Assembly: GCA_036244855.1 (NCBI GenBank)
Contig: BQKZ01000055.1
Coordinates: 197,634 to 261,633, forward strand
Length of the DNA: 64,000 bases
Direction of reading: 5' to 3'
DNA from: Temnopleurus reevesii
Lineage: Eukaryota; Echinodermata; Echinoidea; Temnopleuroida; Temnopleuridae
Part shown: positions 43,501 through 57,600 of the stretch, piece after piece
Numbering within the stretch: position 1 is the first letter of the stretch
Layout of the letters: each line of letters begins with the position of its first letter
Notes under the pieces: model-generated
Database searches by the model: none
What the model was told of the DNA's origin: nothing
What the model saw: only the letters and a program-made list of their open reading frames with translations
Translations under genes and position numbers: made by a program

Positions 43501-45616
43501 AAACTTTGATTAACTTAAATGCAAACAAAATACCTCTCTGAGCAGCCCTTTTGCGCTCTGGAACTAAAGTGAAACAGGGAACAGACATTTTCTTAAAGAT
43601 ATAAATTAATTATATCTTTTGAAATAAGCAATATTAAACAATACATCATGGTGCACCATATTGGACAAGAACAATGAAAACCGATCTTAATCATGACTTT
43701 TAGGAGACATGTAGATATGTAGGCATACAGAACTTGAGTTTGATTGTTTACCATTCAGGAAAAAGCCTGCAGTCACTTTGCATTGTGTAAATCATTTACA
43801 TCTTGAGGAAAGTATATGTATTATATAGGCTGCATGATAAAATGTGATAGATCTATAGTTTGGCAAAGGAGAAGATCATGGATTAGGGATGATGAAGAAT
43901 AAATGATCTTCAAATCAAGTCATTCAATATCAAAATAATTGCAAAATGTCTATGGTTTTCTAATTAAACATATAACAATGAGTGCATAGATAAACTTACT
44001 GAAGGGTGACTTAGCAACTGCCGAGTGTGTTGGTTCACTGGGTTTACTTGCTCCAGCCTTGTTCTGTGCCACCACCCTGAACTGGTACTCCTCACCAGGG
44101 ACTAACCCAGGCACAGTGAACTTAGTATCGCTCACTGCGTCATGGTTGACCCGGGTCCAGCGAGGACTGAACTTGTCCTTCTTCTCGATGAAGTAGCCGG
44201 TGATGGGGCTACCGCCGTCGTCCCTGGGGGGAGACCACGTCAGGTTGGCGGAGTCGGCTGTGATGTTGGTGATCTCTGGTTCGGCTGGGGCAGCAGGTTG
44301 ACCTAGAAATGGAGCAGTTAAAGTAAGAAAATGACACTATAGTCGGTGCGAATAATATAGAGTATATAATATGCTTGCATGCATGTAGCATTTCTGGGTT
44401 TTTTCTTTATCATTTTCCTACGTAACATTAAACCATCCCTAGTTGATCATTTTTACATTTGATCTTAATTTATACCATTTCATTTCGCTGAAGAGAGCAT
44501 ATTTCACCTCATATCTTTCAGAGCACCAATTATCAACTGAGTGAATTATACTCATGCGCTGTCATCGTGGGAAGCATACATTTTGTGGAGTATATATCTG
44601 ATTCATACAATTACATTCAAACATATGCAACATTTAAACTCCAATGGTTGCATGCAAACATCAACTTACTGTAAGGTGGCTTAGCGGTGACCTTCTGTGT
44701 TGTATCGCTTGGCTTTCCAAGACCCATCTTATTCTCTGCTGTCACTCTGAACTCATAGCTGTCACCTTCATTAAGGTTCATCACTGTGAACTCTGTGTTG
44801 ATGACCTGTGTGCGGTTCAACTTGTTCCATCGGCCGTATCGGTCCCGCATCTCCACCAGGTAGTTGGTGATCTCAGTGCCCCCGTCTGAGGAGGGTGGTT
44901 TCCAGGTTAGGACTAAGGATGTCCCGGTGATGTCGGAGATCTTGGGCATGCCTGGTGCTGATGGAACATCTGTTAAATGGAACAGAGGTGAAAATAAATG
45001 GAATATGCAGACACAAAAATTTTGCATGAACACAATTTATTACCACTTCTAGAACCTTTTGTCAATGACAACTAATCGAACATTCAGTCATTGATCATTA
45101 TATGCAGCAAATTCAGATACTAGAAAAAGACAAACTAATCAACTATACACATTCCCAAATATGTGGTTGTCTTTTTGGGAAGTTATAATACATTGGCAAA
45201 TAAAAGGTTTAGATTTTTATTCCTTGATTTGAATGTGTAAAATAAACTGATGATCCGGTAAATACCCACTTACCAAATGGACTCTTGGCAATCACTGTTC
45301 CTGACGTATCGCCAAATGGTCCAACTCCAGCCTTGTTCTCAGCTGCAACTCTGAACTCATACTCCCCGCCTTCCGTCAATTCACGAACAACATACTTATC
45401 ATCCCGGATAGTCTCGCGATTAACGCGTGACCAACGGACAGAATACCGGTCCTTCTTCTCAATGACGTATCCGATGATGGGGGTGCCACCGTCGGACCAG
45501 GGTGGGGACCAGGCTAGGGTGATCTGGTTTGCATCAACGTTCATGATGTCTGGTTTGGATGGTGCATCAGGAAGACCTGTGTGCAAAAATGTAGGTGAAG
45601 TATACACATGAGTTAA

Positions 45617-45652
<36 letters not shown>

Positions 45653-48600
45653 CTAAATCAATATATCTATCATTTTGTATGTTTATTTATCTTATGTGTA
45701 ACTACGATTTGTACTTCCTTGGAATTGCAAATATGTCTGCAGATCATTCTTCTAATTTTTTCACTGATTTGTACAACAGAGTAGGATATTTCAAGTTCTC
45801 TGGTCAATTATATTTTTCTTAAGATTGTCGACAATTTGACAATCATCCACCCCCATTGAGGTTTTCTCTTCACAGTGGCCAGACAAGGAAGATATAAAAT
45901 AATACAGAATGATGACTGGACCACATGTCACATGTACCCCCTGGATCCACCACTGATCTTATGGAAGCACTTACCATATGGCGGCTTTGCAATGTGAGCC
46001 TTAGAGGGCTCACTGGGTTTGCTCTCCCCTGCAACGTTATGCGCCACCACACGGAAGCAGTACTCAGACTTCTCCCTGAGTTGGTCCACAACGAGGCTGG
46101 TCTCCTTGAGTGGGACCCGGTTGACCGGTACCCAACGGCCAGTGCTGACATCGCATTTCTCAAGGGTGTAGCCTGTGATAGGGCTACCACCGTCCGAGAG
46201 GGACGGTGTCCAGGTGACGGTCATTGATGTGGATTTCACGTTGGTAACGTCGGGTACACCGGGGGCTGATGGCACGGCTGTTGCACAAGACAGAATATTA
46301 TGTGTAAACTTTTGAGACAAATACCATTAAAAGATACATTGTATGGGTGGTCACTTTTGGTTTATAAAATCTATGTAACGTAGAACTAACTGAAAGTTTT
46401 CATGGAATAGTAATCATGGTTGATATATCTTCATGTAATTTTGCTTCATATGAGATTTATTTCTAAAGGTATCTTTTTTTCTGCATGCAAATTAAATAAT
46501 TTTTCTAATTGAAAAATTGTCCTACAATCAAGTCAGCAATAGTTAGCAGTACAAAATTAGTACTTTTTTTGTGAAACTACAGGCTAATCTTTTTTTTAAA
46601 CAAGGTAATATATTCAATAAGACAATGGGCAGATACTACATGATCAATGCTTATAATGACATTATGCTATCAAAAATACAATTGTGGTTCTTACTGTAGG
46701 TTGCCTTGGTAGTGAAAGGTCCACCCACAGAGCTGGGTTTACCCTCTCCTGCTTTGTTTACTGCTGTCACACGGAATTCATAGTTATGGTTCTCCTTCAG
46801 TCCGGTGACCTGATTGAAGCACATAAAAAGAATAGGTCAGACTCTAGAGCATAGTTTATAACATTGTCTTGTGATAAATTATACAACGCTAAAAAATTGT
46901 TTAATATATATATGACAGAATTACTCAGAAACTACATGTAAAGTCAGACACCAGCATATGTTTAAAAAAATGTTTTAACTCACCATAAATGCTTGGCGTT
47001 TTGGCAATTTTTGTTTACTTTCTCTGAATATTTTGTTTATTTATTTCTATAAATCCAAACAGAAATATTGAGAGCAACGATCATTCAAAAATTTCAGCAA
47101 TCCAAAGATTAGTACGTCCAGCTCAATTTCAAGTACTACAAGGGCATGTCTTAAGTTTCATTTGAAAATGAATATCAGGTAAAGAGAGTAAGAATGAATA
47201 TTAAAACAATAAGAAACAGATAATGACAAGCGCTTACCATAATACTTATTTTTTAACTCATACAACTTGATCCATTTTAAATATAGAAATTATATTCTAT
47301 AATCAGATGGAGACGTGAATAGAGTCAATATTGGTGAAACTGGCTTATATGATATATTTTGCATTGTACAATGAATAAAATACAAACATATAATTCCAAC
47401 AGATGCTGAAAATAATGATGGATATGACCACCACCAAAGAAATATCTCTCGCTTGGATGAATAATATATAAAATTTCATTTTTCTTCTTGCTATCTACTG
47501 TAGATATGAAACAACTATACATGTAAACTTTTTACACAAACATCATTTTTTATAATCAATATCATAATCGTCATTTTTAAATTACGGGAATAATAAAAAC
47601 AAAAAATCAGATCTGAACATTGACTGTATAATTGAGAGTTTTGGTTTGTATATAGTATTTTCTATCTACTTAAGATGTGAAAGAACTGTTTTTTTTTTTT
47701 AATGTTTCTTGTTATTTTGACAAAAACATTATTTTCATTTCTATTATCAATATCAGATTTAAGAAATCTATACCAAATACCAAAAATGAATAATTATCAT
47801 TAACTGTAAAAAAAAACACCTAATATTACTATAAACACATCTGTCTTTTTGGTATATAGAGAAAAATAAACCTTTAAATGACATTTCACTAATAATCATA
47901 GATATGGACATCTGCTTTAGATGTGAAACTACATATTCTTTTCACAAAATCATTATTCTTATCATCAAGTTCCATATCATTATTTCCTTACTTTCAGTAT
48001 CTTAACAAGTCAGAAAACCTTTTATATAAAATAGGAGCTTTGAGTCTGATTATTATCTACTTAAGATGTGAAACAATTATATAAAATTTAAATGCAAAAA
48101 AAATCCAATAATCTGTATTGAAGTCCACATAAATTTACCTCAATCTATTGAGACAAAATTTACAAAAAGCCCAAATGATCTACTCTTGCTTCGATGATTA
48201 CAGATTACGAAATAGCATACAAAAACACAATGATCCCGCTTATCAAAAATACAGAGATACAAATGGTCTGCTTGCCCCAAAGTATGCAGAATATATATAT
48301 ATAAACACAGCTTTTCATCTTTGATGATACATGTATGATGAAACATAATAGAACTCACCTTGTCCATGAATTTTGTATCAAAATTCCATACTAGATTTAA
48401 AGTCTAACAAAGCAGAAAATAAAAAAAATGACGCAACAAAACTTTCAATTGTCATATCTATAACAGTAATTTAAAGATATAAATTTGTTCAGGAAAATAA
48501 TTGATATCATACAGACTATTCAATTTTGGCGTTTCTTAATCAAGTGCCATTGAATGAGGTTTTGATTTTTTAAACTATGTACTGAAGCATCTCGTCCCCT

Positions 48601-51600
48601 GATAGGTAAAGTTAGAAGGTAAGTGCTCACATTCCTTCTCTGAAAGTAGGAACATGAATTGTAATTTTTCGGAATGAGACGGGAGCTACTGGGGGTGTTG
48701 CCTGAAAGTTTCAATGTGCTGAACTAGGTGATCTAAATCAATGCATAATGTGCATCTTCCAACAAAGACAGGCCTTATGACAATCACAACATCAGGGAAA
48801 ATTTGCAATTGATTTTTTTTAATTTTGTAGTCAAAATTCACAAAGTATAATGCATTTTTGGATTACAGAGTAGCAATTAGTGGTCTATATCTGTATTATG
48901 GAGCATATGAAAAGCAAATAAAAATTGCCCCTCCCCTTTCCTATTTTCTCATTTCTTGCATGCCTTCTAGCCTTCTAGATATGCCACTGACAGTAACCAT
49001 AAATGTATATTACCTGGTATGTCAACTCAGTGCTATCTTTGGATGAGACACGCTTCCAGAATGATGAGAATTGTTCCTTCATCTCTAGGATGTAGTTGGT
49101 GATACGGCTACCTCCGTCGCTCTTTGGAGCAGACCATCTCACTGTGATAGAAACTCCGTCCACCTCAACTGCAGTTGGTTGAGATGGGGCATCTGGAACA
49201 GCTGTAAGGTGAATACAAATGGCATGACGTAACTAAACATTCACGATAACAATGATAATAATATGAAGTATTATGGTGTAGTAGATCTGGCTCTTGCTTG
49301 TAAACAGAGGGTTGCAGGTTCAAATCCCACTAACGATGCTAATTTCATCAAGGAAGAGTATTATTCATGGGTACCTCTTTCAACTGACCTCTACAATAAA
49401 CCAGGGTGAAAATGGCAATGATTACAGTGCATGGTGACAGAACAGTTTGTTAAGAGTGATGTTGTTACCTTAGGTAGATTACCATCATTACTATCATTAT
49501 TATTATAAAAAATATATCATCACTACAAGTTAAGGACCCTCATTGGGGAGAAAGTAGGCAATGGAATGAATTGTGTGACAAACTTTAGGGCAAAAAACTT
49601 TACTACAAAAATCCTGTTAAGGTATAGTGATAGTGTGATTATTATCATGATCTTTATTACCATCATCATAATTCATCTTCATTTGTACTTACTGAACTCG
49701 GGCTTCAGCGTAACTGTGACAGATGACTGGCTAGGCTTGCCTGGTCCAGCCCTATTCACTGCAGTCACCCTAAACTGGACATTGTCCCCTTCCTTCAACT
49801 TTGGCACAGTGAATGTAGTCTCCGGTGTGTGGTTGACCTCGGTCCATCGGATACTGAATGCATCTTTCTTCTCGACGACATAGTCAATGATGCGGCTGCC
49901 ACCATCCAGTCTGGGAGGCTCCCAGGACAGTTTGACAGAGTTGGCTGTGACTTCCTCGATGACTGGCGCTGAAGGCGCTTCAGGTGGCACTGCAAAATAA
50001 TTAATCAAAAGATCAATGATAGGGAGTCAATCGCTTCAGATATTGAGATTATTCACACAACATAACTTTTTGATAGTACTACGAATAGGTTGACCATTGT
50101 GCATAGAAGTCCCTAATTTTGTGCAAAAGACCAAACCGATTAATTAGATGTTGATTTTGCCTGCTCAATGCCACACAGGCAAAACAGATATCAAATTGCT
50201 TGAAATCAATTGGGTGATCTTTAAACACATGACATATCAGCAAAATCATCTTTGTTACACTCATCAAAGACGTGCACCTTGTAAACCATTGAAAATATGA
50301 AGCATCACTGAAATTTTTATAATCATATATTCCTCTTACCATAAGGAGGCTGTGCCTTGATGCTCTCTGATGGAACACTTGGTTTACTGGCTCCAGCTTT
50401 GTTGACTGCTGTCACACGGAACGAGTAATCATGACCAGCTCTCAAGTCACGGACAACGAACGTAGTCTCGCTCACATCAAATTTGTTGCAAGTGGTCCAG
50501 CGGCCGCCTGCACCTTCCCTCTTTTCGATGATGTAGTTGGTGATCGGGCTACCGCCATCAGAGGGCGCCTTCCAGGTGAGTGTTGCCGAGGTTTCTGTTA
50601 TGTCCGAGACTAGAGGGGAGGATGGTGTCTCAGGCTCATCTGTAGCAAGAAGAAATTGAAATATGATTTTAAATTCTTATCTTTGTCTACATTGTTATTT
50701 ATTTAAAAATATAACATTAATATGTTATCACACTGTTCAATCTTAAAATGAAACTATTCTATCAATCCATTGTGAAAATGAAAGAAGATAAAGAAATTGG
50801 AGAGGATAAACAACTGTCATATCTCTTTACACAAAAAACTTGCCTCCCTGCTGTCATGAAGAAGGGGTTTATCCTGTGTGTCGTGTTGTTCATCCGTTAA
50901 TAAAGCCCCAGTGAAGGTACATTGCTTCCTCTATCACAAGAATCAGAACAAGTGTAAAAGACTGAATGAGAGTTATACATTTTTCTGATTTCGTCATTTT
51001 TAATGCTTCTCACCATAGGGTTTCTTAGCCTTGAATGGCCAGCAGGGCTCACTCGGTTTACTCTGTCCAGCCTTGTTGATCGCAATGACATGGAAGGTAT
51101 ACTCTGACCCCTCCTTGAGGTCATTCAAGGTCAGAGTGGTCTTGAGGATGGAATCGCGTGTCACGCTGACCCAACGTGTCATGTAGTCTTCCTTCTTCTC
51201 TACAATGTAGCCTGTGATTTGACTGCCTCCGTCTGAGGCAGGAGGACTCCATGTGAGGGTGACTGAGGTCTCTGTGAGACTGCTTGGTTCTGGCTTTCCT
51301 GGTGCATCGGGTACATCTAATAAATTGAAAAGAAATTAATAGAATTCAATGATTTCTAATGAATAGATTTATATCAAATGACTGTGTCAATCTGAATGTA
51401 AATGGAAAATAAATTATCAATTCTTAATGAGCATATTTGCTATATACTTATTCTGATTGCAATCTGAAGTAAAGAGTTTTCATGAATTGTCAATTCTAAG
51501 GCCAAATACGAACCATGATTCGGTTTATGAAATTGCAGTCATGGAGCCACACTTTCAAATCAATCTTTCAATTTTGGATTGACTCTGAGCTTTTTCGCCG

Positions 51601-54600
51601 ATATCAAGTCGTCCTTTATGATGAACAAAGATATTGTATGAACAATAGAAACTAAAACAAATACTGATGATCAAAAACCTATTAACACCAATAATAGCTA
51701 ACACTAAAACTTAAAAAAATACATTGAGCATCCTTAAACTTACCATATGCGTCCTTAGCTACAATGGGCTTGGTTGTCTGGCTAGGCTCTCCGACACCAG
51801 CCTTGTTTTCAGCTCGGACCTGGAACTCATACTCGGATCCCGTTCTCAGATTGGTGACCTTGAAGCTTGTCTTGGTTGGTTTACCCAGACTTGTCCATCT
51901 GACACCAAACTTGTCTTTCATCTCAACGACGTAGTTTGAGATGGGGCTACCACCGTCATCCATTGGTGGGTTCCAGAGAAGCTCAGCACTGTTCTTTGTG
52001 ATGTTCGTTACTTCCAGGTCCACTGGCATATCAGGTACATCTATTATGAATTAGAACATTTTGAATCAATGTATTTTATCCAGTTTAATGATACAGTCAA
52101 ACCTTTTTAGAGGTTGCTCAGGGGAATCATAAATAGTAGCCACTGTAGACCGACAGAGTTATGAAGAGCTTCTCAAATGATACAAGAAACATTAACACTA
52201 TAGACAGATGACCAATCTAAGCAGGTGGTTACTAAGAGAGTTTTGAAAGAACAGAAAATATGTAATATCCTAATCTTATTGGGGGACGAACAAAATAAAA
52301 CCTTAATTTCATTTATTTTAACACTGTCTAATCACCTTTTACAACCAAAAACATAATGTGTCACAGAATACTCAATTCCTCAATGAAAAAACCTCCATTT
52401 AACATGTGATCTTAACTATGTGAACTTGCAATATAGTTAAAAAAGCATATCCCACCGCTGCCAACAAAATTAAAGTGTTTCTTATTTCTAACAATACAGT
52501 ACTCTCAATGTTTAGAAATTATGCACTTTTTAGCATTCTTTTCAATTGTGATACCTTGCATGTCTATAGAGTTGATAATAAGACTGATTAAATTTTTTGT
52601 CTATACTCACCATAAGGTGGCTTAGCGATGACAGATTTGCTCGCCTCACTTGCTCCACCAGAACCAGCCTTGTTCTCAGCAATCACTCTGAACTCATACT
52701 TGTGTTTGGGTGTGAGATCATGGACTGTAAAGGTAGTATCAGTAATGGGATACCTAGTAGCCTTCACCCAGTAATCCCTATCAGGCTCACGGCGCTCAAC
52801 GATATAGTTGGTCACCGGGCTTCCTCCATCTGATTCTGGCGGTGACCATGTCAAAGTGACGGAGTTCTCAGTGACCTTCTTGATCTCTGGCCTTGAGGGC
52901 GCTTCAGGGGGCTTGATGGAGAAGGTTGCCACAGTGCTGGGTTGACTGGATCCGGCTTTGTTTTTAGCGACGACCCTGAACTCACAGTCTTGCCCGTCCT
53001 TAAGTCCAGTGACTTTGAACTTGGTGTCAGTGACTGCAGTCTGATTGACAGGGCTCCAGCGAGGGCTGAATCTGTTTAAAAAAGTAAAAGAATAGAATTA
53101 TCAATATTCAAAGGGGAAAAAATATATTTCAAACTACTAATATATGGAATAATCTCCAAAACATACAATAAAACTAATCTTCAGTTTGTTCATTCCTAAA
53201 ATTCTTAAGATCCTATTAAAAAATATCAATAAAAACTTTTCAAACTCTAACTCATAGAGTGCTGTAATCCGTTTTTCATATATTGAACCTCTCAAAAATA
53301 TTGGAAGTAGATTTGCAAAATTGGTATCTATAAATCCTGCCAAATCGTTATATAATTGAAAATTCATCATTCAATATTCATCTTTCAATATAATTGAAGA
53401 TTCATCTTTCATGTTTTTGTTTCAAAGAATCTTAACAATATGATGAAAAGAGGTGCCTATAATACCACAACATTCTCCAATTTGCAAAAAAAAAAATTAT
53501 CTTGAATCCTAATCTATCTATGTCAAGCCATTGCCTGCCCTTTCTAGATCCCAGTTTGAAGTAAATGTTTTGACCCCTACTGATCTGGGACCTGCCCCTT
53601 TTCAGTGTATCTCACCTGTCTTTCTTTTCAATGATGTATCCAGAAACATTTGCTCCTCCATCACTATCAGGTTCTTCCCATTCTAGAGTGACGGCTGTTG
53701 GACTGACCTCACTGATCTTCAGTGAGTGGGGCTGGGAAGGTACATCTGAAAAATTAAACAAACAATTATCATGATCATTATCTTAATAGTACACTCACTT
53801 AACAAATCTATGTATTCGTTAATTCTGTTATTCTGTTAATTCTATACATGTATGCATTTGTTGGCCTGTTCTGTATTTTCTACGTTTCTTAAAATGCGCT
53901 TTGAATCTCACGAAAAGGCGCTTTATAAATGCAAATTATTATTATTATTATTTCATATGACAATTTTAAGATTGAAGACTACTGTCGTCAAAGTTGTTGG
54001 TATGTATAGTGCACTTGTAATGATTTATGGAGGTGGTATCTCAGAGATTAAACTTCAAGCTGCAGTCGCATCATTAAAACGACGCTACAGGTTGCTTGCA
54101 GACCTTAATATTTATCTTTCCGTGATTGACATCGGCATAAACTTGAAATATCCTTTCTCTCTCCTTTTCTGTCTAATGTTTCTAGCTTCAAAATATACTA
54201 ATTCTAATATCAAACAATTCATGTATTTATTTACCGTAAGGTAGCTTGGCTTTGGTGGGTGGTGTGGGCATGGAGAATTCACTTGGTCCTGCTTTGTTTA
54301 CAGCAGCAACTCTGAACTCGTACTCTCCATTCTCCTTCAGACCAGTAACCTTATAGCTAAGGTCTCTGGTCTTGGTGACTGGGACCCACTTGGAACTGTA
54401 CGGCTCCTTCTTCTCGATGATATAGTCAGTCACCGGGCTTCCTCCATCAGAGTAGGGAGGTTGCCAAGTGAGGACCATGGAATCGTTGGTGATGTCGGTG
54501 GTCTTGGGTGTGTCTGGTGCCTCAGGAATATCTGGGTTGATAGGTGGTATTGACTCAATTAATTCTCTTTGTATTTATTCCACTAAGGCTTTATCAAATT

Positions 54601-57600
54601 ATGGGTTTCACCATCAGCATGGGAATATGGAATAGCTTCATGGATGGAAAGCCACCAAGCACAAAAACAAATGCACAAAAAATACCCTAGAATAGATGGT
54701 AATTCTTAATAATTTTATTCAATGAAATTGTTGAAATTAACTTTTTTTAATGGATCCGTAATTGAATAGTTGTTGGTAAAAACCACTGATCAAATGTTTA
54801 AACTTGAGTTGATTTTTTATTTTAAGGGTAGTTCCCCTTTATTACAATGGTGAAATAGACAGTATGTTTTTTTTATATCTACATTACTAATGTTACTCCA
54901 TTAAAATACAAGGGGAGTTTTTTTTTAAAGAAATTCATATCTTTTGCTAATTACCAGGTAATTGTTCTTGGTCTACACTCTCTTCTAAGATTTGGAATAA
55001 TGTTTTGCCTATATTCTTAAAACCATACTGCTCTTTTGGGGAAATTTGAGTGAAATAAGATAATGACAAGGTTACTTACTATAAGGCAGCTTGATGTGGA
55101 CAGACTCAGAGTAGTCACTAGGGGGTCCCACACCAGCTCTGTTCTCAGCCAAAACACGGAACTTAAACCTGCAGTTGAGAGTCAAGTCTCCAACAACATA
55201 GTTAGCTTCCCTGATGGACGATCTGTTGATTCTCATCCAGTTGTCCTTCCCAACCTCGCACTTCTCAATGAAGTAACCTGTGATGCGGGTGCCGCCTTGA
55301 TCAGTTGGGGGTGTCCACCTCAGGTCGACAGACTTGTCTGTTGGGTTGTGAATCTCGGGTGTTCCTGGTGGACCAGGTACTCTGAAGGTCAGGGAGACGG
55401 AAGGCGATGGCTTCCCTTCTCCAGCTTTGTTGACAGCAATGACGTGGAACTCGCACTCAGCATCATCCTGGACATTGGTCACAGTGAATCTGAGGTCTGG
55501 GATTGGAGATGTCTTAATGCGCTGCCAGCGGGTACTGTAGCGGTCCTTCTGCTCCACGAAGTATCCCAGGATGGGGGATCCGCCATCGGATTCTGGAGCT
55601 GTCCATTTGACTGTCAGTGAGAAATCCTTGATATCTGTCAACTCAGGGGTATCTGGAGCACCAGGAACATCTTTGGAAAAACACAGAGACGATGAATAGT
55701 TTAGATAATGCATCTCTTAAATAGTGCGATGACATTCATGCTAATTTTCATATGCAAGATTATTGAACTCAATCATTTGAACGGTCTGATCCTTTTGTCT
55801 ACTTCCCTTTAAATCAAGAATCATTATTGGCATTGTAACCTAATTATGGTGCTTTGGCAGAATATGGAATTATTTTCCTCTAGATGCTGCAATGCAAAAA
55901 TCAATCAAACATTTTTATGATATCTGATTTGTCTGCATATAATGTAATCCTAACTCTTGAAATATGATTCAGTGAATGGAAAAAATAAAAAATCTGTTGA
56001 AGAGGCCAGATTTTGCTAATATACTTACCGAAAGGCAACTTGGCTGTGAATGTTCTTGATGGTTCACTGGGTTGGCTCTGACCAGCTTTGTTCTCTGCAA
56101 TGACTCGGAAGGTGTATTCTTTCCCTTCCGTCAGACGAATTACCTGAAGAACAATGAAACAAAGATTAAGTTATGCCGTCACTTAAAAAAAATCCATTAA
56201 ACTACTTAACATGTTTTACAACCATTAAACAATTACTTAGGGTTGCTACAAAGTAAAATTTCCAGATGTATTTTTGCTGTTTTTACCCCAATTAAAGCAG
56301 GTCAAAATTATTAAAAAAAGAAAAAAATTACAGGGTTACCAAAAGATTCTTGATTTTTACCTTGAAAGACAAATCCGTTGTTCTAGTGACTTGCGACCAC
56401 CTAGACGAATACAACTCTTTCATCTCAAGGATATATCCTGTAATCTTTGAGCCTCCATCGCTAGATGGCGGTGTCCATTTCACTGTCATTTCGTTTTTGT
56501 CAACATCTGTGACATCTGGCTGGTCAGGCTTATCAGGCACATCTGTAGAAGACAAAAATATAAATATTCCAGTTTCTCTTTCATGAGACCTGTTCCTATC
56601 ATTCAATGAAATTAAAATTGCATATAAGCATTTTTATTAGGAGATATCTTTGCATATTGGTAATTAAGATTTTACTGAATAATTCAATCAGTGCTCTTCC
56701 AAATGGCATATCAAACAAAAGCTCAAAGTCTGTTGAAGGGCATTAAAAGCGTTCAAAGTAAAACATCCTTTATCTATCGAATCATAGAATACAGAGAATT
56801 CTTACCAAAAGGCAGTTTGACAACAACTCGTGAGGATGTTGGACTTGGTTCTCCAAAGCCTATCTTATTCTCGGCTAGGACTCTGAACTCGTACTCATTC
56901 TTCTCCACCAAGTCTGTCACGACCATGGTCATATCCTTGTGAGGCGATCGGTTCACCTTCACCCAGCGACCCATCTCCTTCTTCTCCACGATGTAGCCGA
57001 TGATTTTACTCCCACCGTCAGATTCTGGAGCTGTCCAGGACAACGTGACGGATGTCTGCTTGACGTCGCTGATGGACGGGGAGCCAGGCGGCCCAGGAGG
57101 TGACGCAGCTAGGACGGTCGTCTGGCTAGGTTTTCCAGATCCGGCCTTATTGACTGCAACAACCCTGAACTCTGCCTCCTCGCCTTCCTTCAATCCTTTG
57201 ATGGTGAAGGAGGTATCATCGATGGTGTCCTTGGTTACCGGTGTCCATCTAGTGGAGAAGCGGTCTTTCTTCTCAATGATGTATCCTGTGACTTTGTCGC
57301 CACCATCGTTAGAGGGAGGGCTCCATGAAAGTTTGACTGATGTTGGTGAGATACGCTCTATAGAAGGAGTTGAACATGCTTCAGGTGCATCTGTTAAAGA
57401 TGTAAATGAGGAAGAAAGTTATGATCAAACATTTTTCTTTTAAAATATTTTGAAGCTCATTAGTCATGGACGATTTTGTAAAAACAGAAAATAAGAAAAT
57501 GATCTAAAGCATGGCAACTGATTTGAATTTCTAATTCATTTCCATTTAATAACTACACAAATTTCCCAGCCATCGAGATGAAAGTCAACTGGAGAGCATT

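Noticed and set aside
53852..54244. Plus-strand open frame of 130 codons in the intron before exon 12
   Set aside because: Covers a retroelement tail and AT-rich intron; no family resemblance.
55063..55620. Plus-strand open frame of 185 codons
   Set aside because: Antisense of exon 11; low-complexity shadow of FN3 coding sequence.
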